Below are positions 45,013-58,226 of a stretch of DNA of 64,000 nucleotides, piece after piece. Position numbers and translations under genes: made by a program. The stretch spans positions 58,970,501-59,034,500 of the forward strand of contig CM075672.1 of the NCBI GenBank assembly GCA_037962975.1. The letters run 5' to 3'. Position 1 is the first letter of the stretch. Each line of letters begins with the position of its first letter. The notes under the pieces are model-generated. The model saw only the letters and a program-made list of their open reading frames with translations, ran no database searches and was not told the DNA's origin. This DNA is from Clitoria ternatea. Lineage: Eukaryota > Streptophyta > Magnoliopsida > Fabales > Fabaceae.

Positions 45013-48000
45013 TGTAACACCTTATTGCTTGCAACTAATAATTCCAAAAATATGAGAAAATTTTTCACAAAAGCAGTCACGTATTATTCGATATAGAAGG
45101 AAGCAGGCAAGGGGGGAATGAAGAGCATTCACACGCATATGGCAACCTACAGAGAAGCTAAGACTGGGACCGGCTCGTTGGGTTTATCGTAACACACCAG
45201 CACCTGGGCGGATTACACAACACCGTTTGCTCGCTCAGACGGGGTCTGACACCGTCTAGGCGGAGTATGGTAGCACAACAGCGGATAGAGGGGATTTCAC
45301 AAGGAAGCTTTTTCACGAGTAACACTGGTCATTTAGTGGAAGGGAATAGGTAAGGGAAGAGAGAAGGGGGTGTACATATGCGGTAGTAGGTTGTGGAGGA
45401 AGGAGGAGCCCGAACTCACTCTGCCCAACTCAACTAGGTACGACAACGTCTGGGCGGACTCGACCACAACGTTCAAGCCGGATTGCAAATGGGGTGGTAG
45501 GCAAGGAATAAAAGAATATACACACGTATGACAATCAGAGGAGGGAGCAAGGCTGGGACCGACCCGCACTGTCCAGCGAAACACAGCAGCGCCTGGGCGA
45601 AGACTAAGATAACACTGACTCGCTCAAGCGAGGTCCGACGCCGCCTGAGCGAAGCATAACAATGCAACCACGGAAGGAGGAAGTGATTACACCGCCGTCC
45701 AGTACGGCAAGGCACAACAACGCCTGGACGGACTACATCACAATGCCCACTCACTCAGGCGATGTCCAACACCGCCCAGCGAGACATAATAATGCGACAA
45801 CGGAGGAGGGAGGTATATAGGCGGAGTCTTACGTTGATATCTGCTCGCTTCAGCATGGTTCCACGCACTTGGAAGAACCGCCCTAGTTACTTGGGCGAGG
45901 TATGACACCGCCTAAGCGAGATCAGCACAACGCCCCTCCAACACAAACACAAGGTAATTTCTCAATCGGATAAGGACAAGGGTTCACTCGGTAAGGGCCG
46001 CCCTCACTTTCACCCGGGAGTCCTCTCATCAGGCCTTACACAATACTCGTTCATCCAAGGTATTTTACTCAGAGTTCATCATCGTTCAGACAAGAAGGCA
46101 TAGCCATTCGCAGTTCCACTCGGAGTTGACTCCCCAACCACATCCACTCGGAAATCATTAATTGAGCAGTGTTCTAACCATCAGCATCCTTCGAAACACG
46201 ACCACTCGGATACAACATATTGTACGTACCTAATTATGCACTCGGAATACGTCATTCATTCCTCAACACCTGTTATCAACATAATACCTGTATATATATA
46301 TATGAACATGCACTCGGTTTACAATGACTCAATTACCTATACGCATATATACATATATATTCATGTTCATTACACCACACTGTTATTACGAGCCGACCAA
46401 GGCTACAACTGACGAACATGACACATACAAAATAAACACTTGTGGTCGGAGTACCCCTCACTCGGACCTGAGACCTTATCATCACTTCAGAATCCAACCT
46501 GCATACATACTGAAAAATGGTGCAGGGGTGAGCATCTTAAATTTTAAATGACAGATACCGACTCAGGTTGCCTCACAATTATACAACAATATATATATAT
46601 ACACACAATTATACATGGCAACAGTTATAGTCAGAGTAGCATCAATCAACCAGGACATACGAAAGACTCTTACCGATCGGAATCCACCAATTGTCACTCG
46701 GCCTTATGCACGCATCAATTTAACAACATTAACATACGATAATCAGTGACTTAATAACAATACCCACGGATCAGAACGCATATGTTAAATATCTCTCAAT
46801 CAGAATTCAACAATTTTTACTCGGCTACACACCTAACATTTCAATAACACTGATATATATATATATATATATATATATTCATGAAACAGGATTCACTTAG
46901 CATCCAAGGCAGGTTCACACGGAATAATTCACTCGGACATACACATTCATCATCCCACTAACACTTCGCATGCGCAACCAATTCCAACATTGTCAACAGT
47001 TAATAAACACATATTATTTCACTCGGTTCCGCATTCGTGTGTATCGGTTTAGACGTTGCAATGTAGGCTCTCAGCCTTTTTACACATAGCTCTCAGCTAT
47101 CAAATCAGCTCCCAGCTGCTTGGCCGTTTTACAGGTACCCAACCGTCTGCCCACAAGTGACACCAGCGCTCTCAGCGCCAACGGAGGTGTTCACAGGCAG
47201 CCCGAGTCCCACTCAAGGGCTACCTTGAGTCCCACTCAAGGATTTTATAGCGTCCCACGCTTTAAAAACCGATGGTAGTGTCCCACACTACGTGCTCTCA
47301 GCACAAACGCATCCCATGCGCCACACGCGGATTCATCACACACACACAGAGAGTTCATATACACGGCCATACATGCATCTCATGCACTCAATGCTGGACA
47401 TTAACAGTACTCCACACACAGCATTTAACTCGTGCACACATCCTCATTCAATCACACATCTTTCACATGCAGTCGGTAGTACATATCATCAGGACTTCGC
47501 ATGTTAATTTAACACACACAGCTCCCATGTAATCATCATCATCGTTCCATTAACAACATGTGATTTCAATACAATCAATATCAATCAGTATCAAGCTTCT
47601 ATGAGAATTTTCATCAACTTCAAGTTAACATGCATTCGGTTCACAGCAGCATCAAGACTTATTCAGCGCAGGTATTTATACGAAGAATGACAGGCTCATG
47701 CAAGCATTCCAATCAATCATGATACAATATGCAATCAGTATATGAAAGTACCAGAACTTAATCAACACATGCATTCCTATGAACATGCACAGATTCAATA
47801 AAGCATTCTCATCAACACAACACAACATGCAATCGGGTTCCATGGTAACGAGACTCAACAACGCATGCATTTCTAAGGAAGATGCTAACATGCAACACTC
47901 ATCTTTCACTCGTCATGCGACTGGGCTGTACACACTCGCACGTAACACAACACATAATCAGAGCAAGGATATAGCAAGCATCAGTACTCGGAACCTGTTC

Positions 48001-48537
48001 ATAACCCATGCATTTAAGATAGAAGATACTCCCCCTACCTTTAGAAGAACCTCAGAAACCTTTCCGTTCTTGTCGTTGGGTCCGATGTCTTTCTCCTGGT
48101 TCGTTCGGTCTTCCTTGGCTTCGTCGTATCCTGCGCCTGATTCTGGGATGGAGTGTGGTCCGTTCTCCAGTACTGCAATCAAGATCTCCAGGAGCGAAGA
48201 GTAAGATAGAGGAAGAAGGAGGATGGAGACGAAGAGAGAAAAGTAGAGGATGAAGTGACGGAGGAAGGAGTCTGAAGGGATAGTGAGTGTGTCCTTAACC
48301 ATAGGCTTATGTTTTTATATATATGTATATGCGCACGAGTAAGAGAAGAGTGGGATGGGAGAGTGTGAGCTCAGCAGCCACGCGCACTCCACCCCATCCC
48401 CTGACCACCACCATTTTCATATTTTAATGGCTTAAATCTACTTGGTTATATATAATTAATGGTTATTTTCTATTTGAAATCAAATCTTAATGGTTTATTC
48501 TTCATTCGGCATTTAGTTTCAAAACTGGGATGTTACA
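45013..48537 (-). repeat. E5 3' LTR
   Basis: Left part carries CGCCTGGGCGG- and CGCTCAAGCGA-like palindromes (about 45095-45990) arranged in a different order from E4. The E5-only middle (about 45990-48030) has CACTCGG motifs, a TA microsatellite (46853-46878) and the T-CYC-A hairpin array (47065-47320). The promoter-side 500 bp match E4. Confidence 0.93.
47065..47320. repeat. E5 3' LTR array of about eleven mini-hairpins with constant loop
   Basis: Stems separated by TCTCA: AGGC/GCCT 47065, ATAGC/GCTAT 47086, GCGC/GCGC 47166, GTGC/GCAC 47292. By TCCCA: CAGC/GCTG 47106, GAG/CTC near 47204 (with outer AGCCC/GGGCT), CCTTGAG/CTCAAGG 47223, AGCG/CGCT 47249, GTAGTG/CACTAC 47275, CGCA/TGCG 47308. 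By ACCCA: GGT/ACC 47134. T and A of the core can pair, leaving a triloop. Several sit only 0-20 bp apart. Confidence 0.88.
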
Positions 48538-48576
48538 GTTCTCCCCCACTGAAAAAGAATTTCGTCCCCAAAATTC
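48538..48576 (-). promoter_or_regulatory. E5 polypurine tract and stem-loop
   Basis: Same as E4 except one change in the right arm (48557-48576). On the sense strand that change gives a U-G pair, so the 8-bp RNA stem is kept. Confidence 0.8.
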
Positions 48577-51500
48577 ATTCGGTAACTTACCACAAATACC
48601 TAACTCAGAAGATTGCTGTTTACTTACCACGCGGCTGTGTTTCCACAAGCAGTCACCGACTGAACCACAATTTCACTCGGAGAAGATTTACCACCCAAGC
48701 GGTTTACTGACCGCACCAAAATTTTCAGTCGGTAAAACAAAAAGGTCAGGCCCTACCTGATTACAACTTCATTAGAGGATTTAATATATTTGGGAGTTTA
48801 AGTTAAAACGTACAATTTATTCCATTTTAACTCAGCCAATTCATTACAAGCAGGGGCACTTCCTAATTTCTTGGCCGCTCAGCCCCGTGCTCTCAACACC
48901 GACTGGTGTATTTACACCCTCGGTTTCCAGACTCACATGAGTCATTCGGTACAACTACAACTCACACAGGGTACAAACCCAAAATTGTATCACATGGACA
49001 CGTGATGGGGGTTAATCATCTGGTTAGGAGTAATCTAATAGGTAAACAACATCACTGATCCCCAAAAACACCCACTCCTGACCAATTCCTCTCGGTTTAA
49101 ACACTCGGGTTTCCAAAATCTGACCACAAGATTTCTTCCTTACACCCGAATGGACGCTCAAAAGGGCTCCCATGTGCTCCAGTCAGTACCATTTGCTAGG
49201 GTTTAATTCGCACAGGCACCACGCTCGGCGTGGAAATCTTAGGTTCCTACCCATGCTTTTGGCTAAACTCACTCACTCGGAGTCTCATTTTCGTCCAGAA
49301 GGATTTTTCTTCGGGAAGATCACTCGGTTGGACATCACAAGGGCATTAAGAATTCTACACTCGGCATCTTTCTTCGTAGAGTCGTCCAACAAGGTTCCAT
49401 TCTACACGGAAGTGATACACTCTGAGACACACCACTCGAATCTCACCTGACTCAGAATGTTTTGCTCGGATACTATCCTCCTAACTTAGTAATGGTACTC
49501 TATGAGGTTTTACTCAGAACACTCTAATCCTTACTCAGTAATGCTTCCTCATAAGGCTTCACTCGGAATTATCCCTACTTTTACTCACTCGGGATACACG
49601 AATCCCTTCCCAAGCAAATCCTCACTTTGCAATTTAGTTTGGTTTAAAAAAAAAAATCCTGTTTTCCTCTTTAGGCTTACCATATCACTCGGGACCGCCT
49701 GAAAGACTCACAATCACCATAAGTAGTTACAGCTTCATCTGCCTGACTCATGAATTGATGTATCCAACTTATAGGATGACGTCTCATTCCTATAGGGTTA
49801 CAACAATTACATGGTCACTGCAACGTGTACGCTACCACATTACCTAAGGCAGGAAGAGTCATCTCAGAGCAGCGTACCTCACACGAACCAGACTTCACCC
49901 AACTAATATAAATTCACACGGTAGTTAATGGCAGTTCACACATATAAGTAATACACCCACTTTATCATCACGCATCACATAGGGTACATCACGTATCAAT
50001 AATCATGGAAATTATTCGTCACTTCTGTAAAACAGTTGATAGCAATACAACAATCGGCCCCTAGCCAATACCGAGTAATTATTTCCTCTAATCCTATTCA
50101 GCACAAAATCACGGCTCGTATTAAATCCTTAATCCCCAGCAATGTGATGACATCACTCACTCGGGTTCATGCAATTCATTCAGGTTTAAGTAATTCACAA
50201 TCACATATGCTATAACACACCACAGCTTCAGCAACAGCACTAATGTACAGACACTAAATCAGATGTCACACCAATTATTCATGGTTATATCATTGTTTAC
50301 CACAGCATACATCATAATCATAACACTTTGCACTTGACATATACATACGCCCATCCAATCAGATTTACCCAAATCAATTCCAACTACATTAAGGGTTTCA
50401 TTCACAATATCACATTCACACATTCACATAGTTCACACTGAGCTCATTTATTCTCATAAGTGTACGCACAGTTATTCAATCAGAAATTGCACTATAACAT
50501 ACATTCTCAATTATAACATTGCATCACACTTGGCAACAACATCAATACATGTACATTCATTCAGTCAGACTTCATTCATACAACATCATCAGGTCGGAAA
50601 CTACTCAAATCATTCGAATCCATGCAAATCATGTCACCCTCAATAATAATACTCTCATACACATGTAGTCATGCAGCCGGCGAATCAGATGCATACGATT
50701 ATTCACCAGGAGTCCCACTCCAATGCACTCGACATTTACCTTGAGTCCAACCTAAGGACTTTCATTAAGCATCCAATGCTCATGCTCCAAGCATGGCCTC
50801 GAGTCCAGCTCAGAGGTCTTTTAGGATTAATCTCAGAATCCTCAATACCCCTCGCATTCATCTGATTGCCCACTCTGAAAGACATTCAATGCTTGCTGCA
50901 TTTTATTATAGATCACACACAGCTCTTATTTACCGACTCGCGGCATAAGCCACTCGACATTCTCATTAGCATATATATATATATACATATCTTTCAGACG
51001 GGGTATCATTACAACGATTCACAATTAATATCTATCATACTATCCGGGTGTTGCATGCATCACTAAGTAATCACACACAGATCACATGTTTCAATCATCA
51101 AACAACTGTTATATTTCGAGTATAGAGCAATACATAGAGGCAGTTCACCCTTAATCACCTACATCAGGTATACATATATATATATTACGCGGGGTTCATA
51201 TGTTAGGTTACAAAACATCCGTCACAATAGCTCTCGGCAGTAATGGTAACACTCCTATTTTACAAGTATCCAGTCAGTATTCATAGAATTATTAGCATGC
51301 ATTCGTGGACGGAGTCGCATAATCACTAAACAGTTTATAGTACCACAATCCAGGAGTCGCATGCATCATTACGCAATCATAGTGCAGCTACCAACACATC
51401 TCACACACAACACATCACATGATAATCATTCAAGCCTCAATGAGCTACTACGTAATTGTTCTACTCGGCTCAACAACTCGTAAGGTTAATAAACTATCAG

Positions 51501-51936
51501 ATTTAGAATCCCTAAGGGGTCATTATTCCTATTGGTCTAGCATTTAGCCATCACTCCCTTGGTTTCCTCAATCGCCACTGAGACGCAACCCCAATTTTAT
51601 CATATGTCTGACCTCACCTTCGCTTACTTATTACACACCCAGATTTTCAACCTAGGAACTATAACCCATCCCTTATACTGCAAATCACATACTTCATGTA
51701 TCATTCATTTATCACACGTTCAAATTTCTCAACAGGGCACAAGCGTACAACCACACCATTCATAGTCAGCATATACCAATTTCAACAGAGAATCATAACA
51801 TAGATCATCACCCGAGTCATAATTGGACAGGTATCAACATACAATAGAATATCATAAGCAATCTAGGACAAACTGGCATAATATACTCAACCGCCCACAA
51901 ACAGTAGGAAAACCTTGGCCATGTACCTTTTGGTCT
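48577..51936. other. E5 interior, non-coding
   Basis: Homologous to the E4 interior and equally without protein motifs. The CCA-loop hairpin cluster is at about 50709-50820; some stems are decayed and one loop reads CCC instead of CCA. Confidence 0.85.
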
Positions 51937-51948
51937 GCTATGATACCA
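51937..51948 (-). promoter_or_regulatory. E5 primer-binding site, one mismatch
   Basis: Minus strand TGGTATCATAGC, one base from the initiator tRNA-Met complement. Confidence 0.88.
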
Positions 51949-51951
51949 AAA

Positions 51952-54900
51952 TGTAACACCTTATTGCTTGCAACTAATAATTCCAAAAATATGAGAAAAT
52001 TTTTCACAAAAGCAGTCACGTATTATTCGATATAGAAGGAAGCAGGCAAGGGGGGAATGAAGAGCATTCACACGCATATGGCAACCTACAGAGAAGCTAA
52101 TACTGGGACCGGCTCGTTGGGTTTATCGTAACACACCAGCACCTGGGCGGATTACACAACACCGTTTGCTCGCTCAGACGGGGTCTGACACCGTCTAGGC
52201 GGAGTATGGTAGCACAACAGCGGATAGAGGGGATTTCACAAGGAAGCTTTTTCACGAGTAACACTGGTCATTTAGTGGAAGGGAATAGGTAAGGGAAGAG
52301 AGAAGGGGGTGTACATATGCGGTAGTAGGTTGTGGAGGAAGGAGGAGCCCGAACTCACTCTGCCCAACTCAACTAGGTACGACAACGTCTGGGCGGACTC
52401 GACCACAACGTTCAAGCCAGATTGCAAATGGGGTGGTAGGCAAGGAATAAAAGAATATACACACGTATGACAATCAGAGGAGGGAGCAAGGCTAGGACCG
52501 ACCCGCACTGTCCAGCGAAACACAGCAGCGCCTGGGCGAAGACTAAGATAACACTGACTCGCTCAAGCGAGGTCCGACGCCGCCTGAGCGAAGCATAACA
52601 ATGCAACCACGGAAGGAGGAAGTGATTACACCGCCGTCCAGTACGGCAAGGCACAACAACGCCTGGACGGACTACATCACAACGCCCACTCACTCAGGCG
52701 ATGTCCAACACCGCCCAGTGAGACATAATAATGCGACAACGGAGGAGGGAGGTACATAGGCGGAGTCTCACGTTGATATCTGCTCGCTTCAGCATGGTTC
52801 CACGCGCTTGGGCGAACCGCCCTAGTTACTTGGGCGAGGTATCACACCGCCTAAGCGAGATCAGCACAACGCCCCTCCAACACAAACACAAGGTAATTTC
52901 TCAATCGGATAAGGACAAGGGTTCACTCGGTAAGGGCCGCCCTCACTTTCACCCGGGAGTCCTCTCATCAGGCCTTACACAATACTCGTTCATCCAAGGT
53001 ATTTTACTCAGAGTTCATCATCGTTCACACAAGAAGGCATAGCCATTCGCAGTTCCACTCGGAGTTGACTCCCCAACCACGTCCACTCAGAAATCATTAA
53101 TTGAGCAGTGTTCTAACCATCAGCATCCTTCGAAACAGGACCACTCGGATACAACATATTGTACGTACCTAATTATGCACTCGGAATACGTCATTCATTC
53201 CTCAACACCTGTTATCAACATAATACCTGTATATATATATGAACATGCACTCGGTTTACAATGACTCAATTACCTATACGCATATATACATATATATTCA
53301 TGTTCATTACACCATGCTGTTATTACGAGCCGGCCAAGGCTACAACTGACGAACATGACACATACAAAATAAACACTTGTGGTCGGAGTACCCCTCACTC
53401 GGACCTGAGACCTTATCATCACTTCAGAATCCAACCTGCATACATACTGAAAAATGGTGCAGGGGTGAGCATCTTAAATTTTAAATGACAGATACCGACT
53501 CAGGTTGCCTCACAATTATACAACAATATATATATACACACAATTATACATGGCAACAGTTATAGTCAGAGTAGCATCAATCAACCAGGACATACGAAAG
53601 ACTCTTACCGATCGGAATCCACCAATTGTCACTCGGCCTTATGCACGCATCAATTTAACAACATTAACATACGATAATCAGTGACTTAATAACAATACCC
53701 ATGGATCAGAACGCATATGTTAAATATCTCTCAATCAGAATTCAACAATTTTTACTCGGCTACACACCTAACATTTCAATAACACTGATATATATATATT
53801 TTCATGAAATAGGATTCACTTAGCATCCAAGGCAGGTTCACACGGAATAATTCACTCGGACATACACATTCATTATCCCACTAACACTTTGCATGCGCAA
53901 CCAATTCCAACATTGTCAACAGTTAATAAACACATATTATTTCACTCAGTTCCGCATTCGTGTGTATCGGTTTAGACGTTGCAACGTAGGCTCTCAGCCT
54001 TTTTACACATAGCTCTCAGCTATCAAATCAGCTCCCAACTGCTTGGCCATTTTATAGGTACCCAACCGTCTGCCCACAGGTGACACCAGCGCTCTCAGCG
54101 CCAACGGAGGTGTTCACAGGCAGCCCGAGTCCCACTCAAGGGCTACCTTGAGTCCCACTCAAGGATTTTATAGCGTCCCACGCTTTCAAAACCGATGGTA
54201 GTGTCCCACACTACGTGCTCTCAGCACAAACGCATCCCATGCGCCACACACGGATTCATCACACACACACACAGAGTTCATATACACGGCCATACATGCA
54301 TCTCATGCACTCAATGCTGGACATTAACAGTACTCCACACACAGCATTTAACTCGTGCACACATCCTCATTCAATCACACATCTTTCACATGCAGTCGGT
54401 AGTACATATCATCAGGACTTCGCATGTTAATTTAACACACACAGCTCCCATGTAATCATCATTATCGTTCCATTAACAACATGTGATTTCAATACAATCA
54501 ATATCAATCAGTATCAAGCTTCTATGAGCATTTTCATCAACTTCAAGTTAACATGCATTCGGTTCACAGCAGCATCAAGACTTATTCTGCGCAGGTATTT
54601 ATACGAAGAATGACAGGCTCATGCAAGCATTCCAATCAATCATGATACAATATGCAATCAGTATATGACAGTACCAGAACTTAATTAACACATGCATTCC
54701 TATGAACATGCACAGATTCAATAAAGCATTCTCATCAACACAACACAACATGCAATCGGGTTCCATGGTAACGAGACTCAACAACGCATGCATTTCTAAG
54801 GAAGATGCTAACATGCAACACTCATCTTTCACTCGTCATGCGACTGGGCTGTACACACTCGCACGCAATACAACACACAATCAGAGCAAGGATATAGCAA

Positions 54901-55460
54901 GCATCAGTACTCGGAACCTGTTCATAACCCATGCATTTAAGATAGAAGATACTCCCCCTACCTTTAGAAGAACCTCAGAAACCTTTCCGTTCTTGTCGTT
55001 GGGTCTGATGTCTTTTTCCTGGTTCGTTCGGTCTTCCTTGGCTTCGTCGTATCCTGTGCCTGATTCTGGGATGGAGTGTGGTCCGTTCTCCAGTACTGCA
55101 ATCAAGATCTCCAGGAGCGAAGAGTAAGATAGAGGAAGAAGGAGGATAGAGACGAAGAGAGAAAAGTAGAGGATGAAGTGACGGAGGAAGGAGTCTGAAG
55201 GGATAGTGAGCGTGTCCTTAACCATAGGCTTACATTTTTATATATATGTATATGCGCACGAGTAAGAGAAGAGTGGGATGGGAGAGTGTGAGCTCAGCAG
55301 CCACGCGCACTCCACCCCATCCCCTGACCACCACCATTTTCATATTTTAATGGCTTAAATCTACTTGGTTATATATAATTAATGGTTATTTTCTATTTGA
55401 AATCAAATCTTAATGGTTTATTCTTCATTCGGCATTTAGTTTCAAAACTGGGATGTTACA
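51952..55460 (-). repeat. E5 5' LTR
   Basis: 3509-bp promoter-side LTR. Its copy of the hairpin array is at 53988-54243, preceded by a perfect palindrome ACGTTGCAACGT that is mutated in the other LTR. Confidence 0.95.
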
Positions 55461-56213
55461 CTTGCAACTCTACAGCTCCATAAGATCTAACTTCCTTAAC
55501 CAAGAAAGGTCCAGACCATTTAGATTTCAAGTTTCCAGGAAATAATCTCAACCTTGAATTAAATAGGAGCACAGATTGGCCAGGCTGAAAACTCTTATGA
55601 AGAATTTTCTTGTCATGGTATATTTTCATCCTTTCCTTAAAAATACGAGGACTCATATGGTGTAAGCCTCCATTCTTCTAGCTCCTGTATCTGTAGCTTT
55701 TTTTTTCACCGGCTGCTTGCTGATCAAAATTCAATAGCTTTATTTCCCAATAAGCTTTATGTTCAAGTTCCACAAGCAAGTAACAACTTTTACCAAAAAC
55801 TAGTTGGTATGGAGAAACACTGATAGGTGCTTTGTATATTGTCTGGTAAGCCCACAAAGCTTCATCAAACTTCTGAGCCCAATCCTTCCTACTGATTGAG
55901 ACTGTCTTCTCCAAAATACGCTTGATCTCCTGGTTTGAAACCTCTACTTGCCCATTTGCTTGTGGATGATAAGGAGATGTCACTTTGTGTTTGACTCCAT
56001 AATGCTCTAAACATTTTTGCAACTGAGCATTACAAAAGTGAGAACCTCCATCACTTATCAATACTCTGGGCATGCAAAATCAGCAAAAGATATTCTTTTT
56101 CAAGAACTTAATCACTTTTTTAGCATCAGCTATACAACTACAATAGCTTTCACCCATTTTGATACATAATCCACAACAACCAAAATATATTTATTAGCAC
56201 ATGGTGGAAGTTT
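55461..56213 (-). pseudogene. E3 integrase, truncated
   Basis: Catalytic-core pieces: YILVVVDYVSKWVKA, then in another frame LISDGGSHFCNAQL and GQVEVSNQEIKRILE, then LKSKWSGPFLVKEVRSYGAVEL. The frame changes between 56130 and 56073, and there are stops after SYRYRS. Similarity ends abruptly near 56213 at the LPPC segment, which marks the right break of E3. Confidence 0.85.
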
Positions 56214-56406
56214 TAAGAAAAATGTGGAAGTTTTTAAGAAAAGTGTGGAAGTTTTTTTTTGTACACAATAACACATGGTGGAAATAAAGCATAACATATA
56301 TACACAAGGTACTATATATACATCCAACGGTCTTGTCAGATCTATACAACTAAAGCAAAAGAGGGGTACGTAGGCACCCTAAGAAAAATACAGGGAAACA
56401 AATATA
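56214..56406. other. Junction sequence right of E3
   Basis: Contains about three copies of a TGTGGAAGTTTTTAAGAAAA-like unit (56197-56255) and two CACATGGTGGAA copies. Origin unknown. Its last five bases are the solo LTR target duplication. Confidence 0.5.
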
Positions 56407-58221
56407 TGATAAGTCTTGAAAAGACTTAATTATTCCATCTTTTATTTAACATAATTTATTAATTATTGTTTAGTCTTGATTATATTAATTAATATTTTGT
56501 TAATAATTCGTGTTTTAGTTATTTATTTCAAAAGTGCTTTATTTTTGTAAGAAAACGATTAAAAACATTAATAAATTATGAGTTTATTACTATTTATAAA
56601 TTTACTAAGCAGCCAGCATACAAATGCTAGGCAATTAGTTATTTATTGGTGCAGGAACAGGGCGTACTCGAGAGAAGAAGACAAATCCGAGTGAAAAATT
56701 ACAAAAAGCCGAGCGAGAATTTACAAATCCGAGTGAGTCTTAGTAAATCTGACTGAAAGGAGTCCAAAAGACCGACTGAGCGAGACTTCAAAGAGGCTGA
56801 CTGAAAAGACTTCCCAAAAGGTTGACCGAAAAGAATTAACAAAAGCCCGACTTGAAATACTTCCAAGATACCGACTCCAAAATAGAACAGGGAACCGAGC
56901 GAGACTAGAAAAGGAAGAGTCCGAGCGTCAACTTCAGAGTGCTGATTGAAAAGTCAATTCGCTCAAGCTAAAGTTAAATTCGCTCAAGCGAGGGTCAAAC
57001 ATTCGTTCAAGCGAGTGAATCCGCCCAAGCTTATCTATAACGCTCAAGCGAAAAGGTTGTTATTCAAAACAACGATCGTTCCCTCCAGAAGGCACTTGGC
57101 ACCAATGTTGTTTCCTGCTGCCTTCTCTCCTACTGCTGCACCTTAGTCATTTAAGTAGTAAGCTGTTAATTAGCTGGTGTTGTGCTGTAAATTAGCGAAG
57201 GATAAGCTGGATTCTGTTAAGAGCTGAGCTGTAATTAGTTAATTATTCTGTAAACTATGTAATTAGTTAGTTTTAGTCGTTAACTTAAGTTTCCTAAGTT
57301 GTCAGTTAAGTTAGTTAGTTAGGTAGAAGCTTATATATAGGTTGTACATATTCTGTAAGAGATAGCAAGAACAGAGACAGATTCATACATAGAATACAAT
57401 TCATTCACAACTTCAAAACATCTCACTACGCACTTTCTCTCTCTAAATCCTCTCCTCCATGACGTTCCACAATCCTTCGATGGAACCAAAGTCAATGGAG
57501 TTCTAAATCCCTAAGGTTGGGATTGCGAAGGTTAGCAATGGAGTCTTGAAGATGTGAGCAAGGAGATTGACTTCTAGATCCTGAGGCGAACTAGCTGAGG
57601 AGTGGAGCAGAGAATCGCTGGATTGACAAATCCAGAACTGATGAAGAACTTTGCCAGTGAGGAATCATGGTTGAAGCTTAGGTAACTTCTAGCTTTCTAA
57701 CTAGTTCAGGCCTAATCAATTTAGGTAATAGTTAGAGTTTAACCTCCAATTTCGCATTAGATTCTTAGGTTAATTGACCACTTAAGGAATTAAGGTTTGA
57801 TGCTTAAGGATTAGTGTTTCTCACCTAAGGAATTAGGGAATAACCACAAGCGGATTGTCCTCTGGATTAGGAAGTTTGATTATACTTTAATTGCATGTTT
57901 CTTGATGAATTTGTGAACCGAAGCAATCCTGACCTGTTTTCTATTAATCACCTTTCACATTTCATTTTAACTCTGTTTCTGGAAATACAAAAACAACTAG
58001 AAAACATTAAAACAACAAAAACCGAATGAACTTCATGTACTTTCTGTTGGTTCAGCTTGTACTAGTCTGAGATTGAGGTATTTACCACAATCCCTATGAG
58101 ACGATCAAATATATTACAATTTTAACGACTGGTGCGCTTGCCAAAGTATAAATCTAAGAGCCATATTTTGTTTTCACTAAGATTTTCACCACCAAGTTAA
58201 TGGCTCGGGAATTTAGCATCA
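56407..58221 (+). mobile_element. Solo LTR of a Ty3/gypsy-type element
   Basis: TGATAAG at the start, GCATCA at the end, flanked by ATATA at 56402-56406 and 58222-58226, with no interior. It is the only plus-oriented element. U3 contains CCGAGTGA-like motifs (about 56690-56940), then CGCTCAAGCG palindromes (56955-57056), then a TATA box. Solo LTRs arise by recombination between the two LTRs of one element. It is not close to the LTRs of E1-E6. Confidence 0.88.
57331..57340 (+). promoter_or_regulatory. Solo LTR TATA box
   Basis: TTATATATAGG, about 275 bp downstream of the last CGCTCAAGCG copy. Confidence 0.7.
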
Positions 58222-58226
58222 ATATA

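Larger units (their letters stand above)
45013..55460 (-). mobile_element. E5: non-coding (LARD-like) relative of E4
   Basis: LTRs 45013-48537 (3525 bp) and 51952-55460 (3509 bp), ends TGTAACACC and TGTTACA, target duplication CTTGC at 45008-45012 and 55461-55465. LTR ends and interior are homologous to E4, but about 2 kb in the middle of the LTR is not. LTR length differences are mainly TA-repeat changes. No gag or pol. Confidence 0.95.
28667..56213 (-). mobile_element. E3: right-truncated Athila-clade element with env-like gene, split by E4 and E5
   Basis: Own sequence lies at 28667-30249, 40001-45012 and 55461 to about 56213. The left (3') LTR, polypurine tract, env-like gene, the end of pol and most of integrase are present. 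The 5' LTR, primer site, gag, protease and RT are missing at the right. The post-pol sequence at 44840-44870 carries the GGGAGGCAACCCG stretch that I associate with Athila. Removing E4 and E5 at their duplications (GCTTG, CTTGC) rejoins the flanking sequence smoothly. Confidence 0.85.

Noticed and set aside
47272..47532. His/Thr-rich frames at the end of the E5 hairpin array
   Set aside because: They arise from CACA-rich repeat sequence on the antisense strand; no coding bias.
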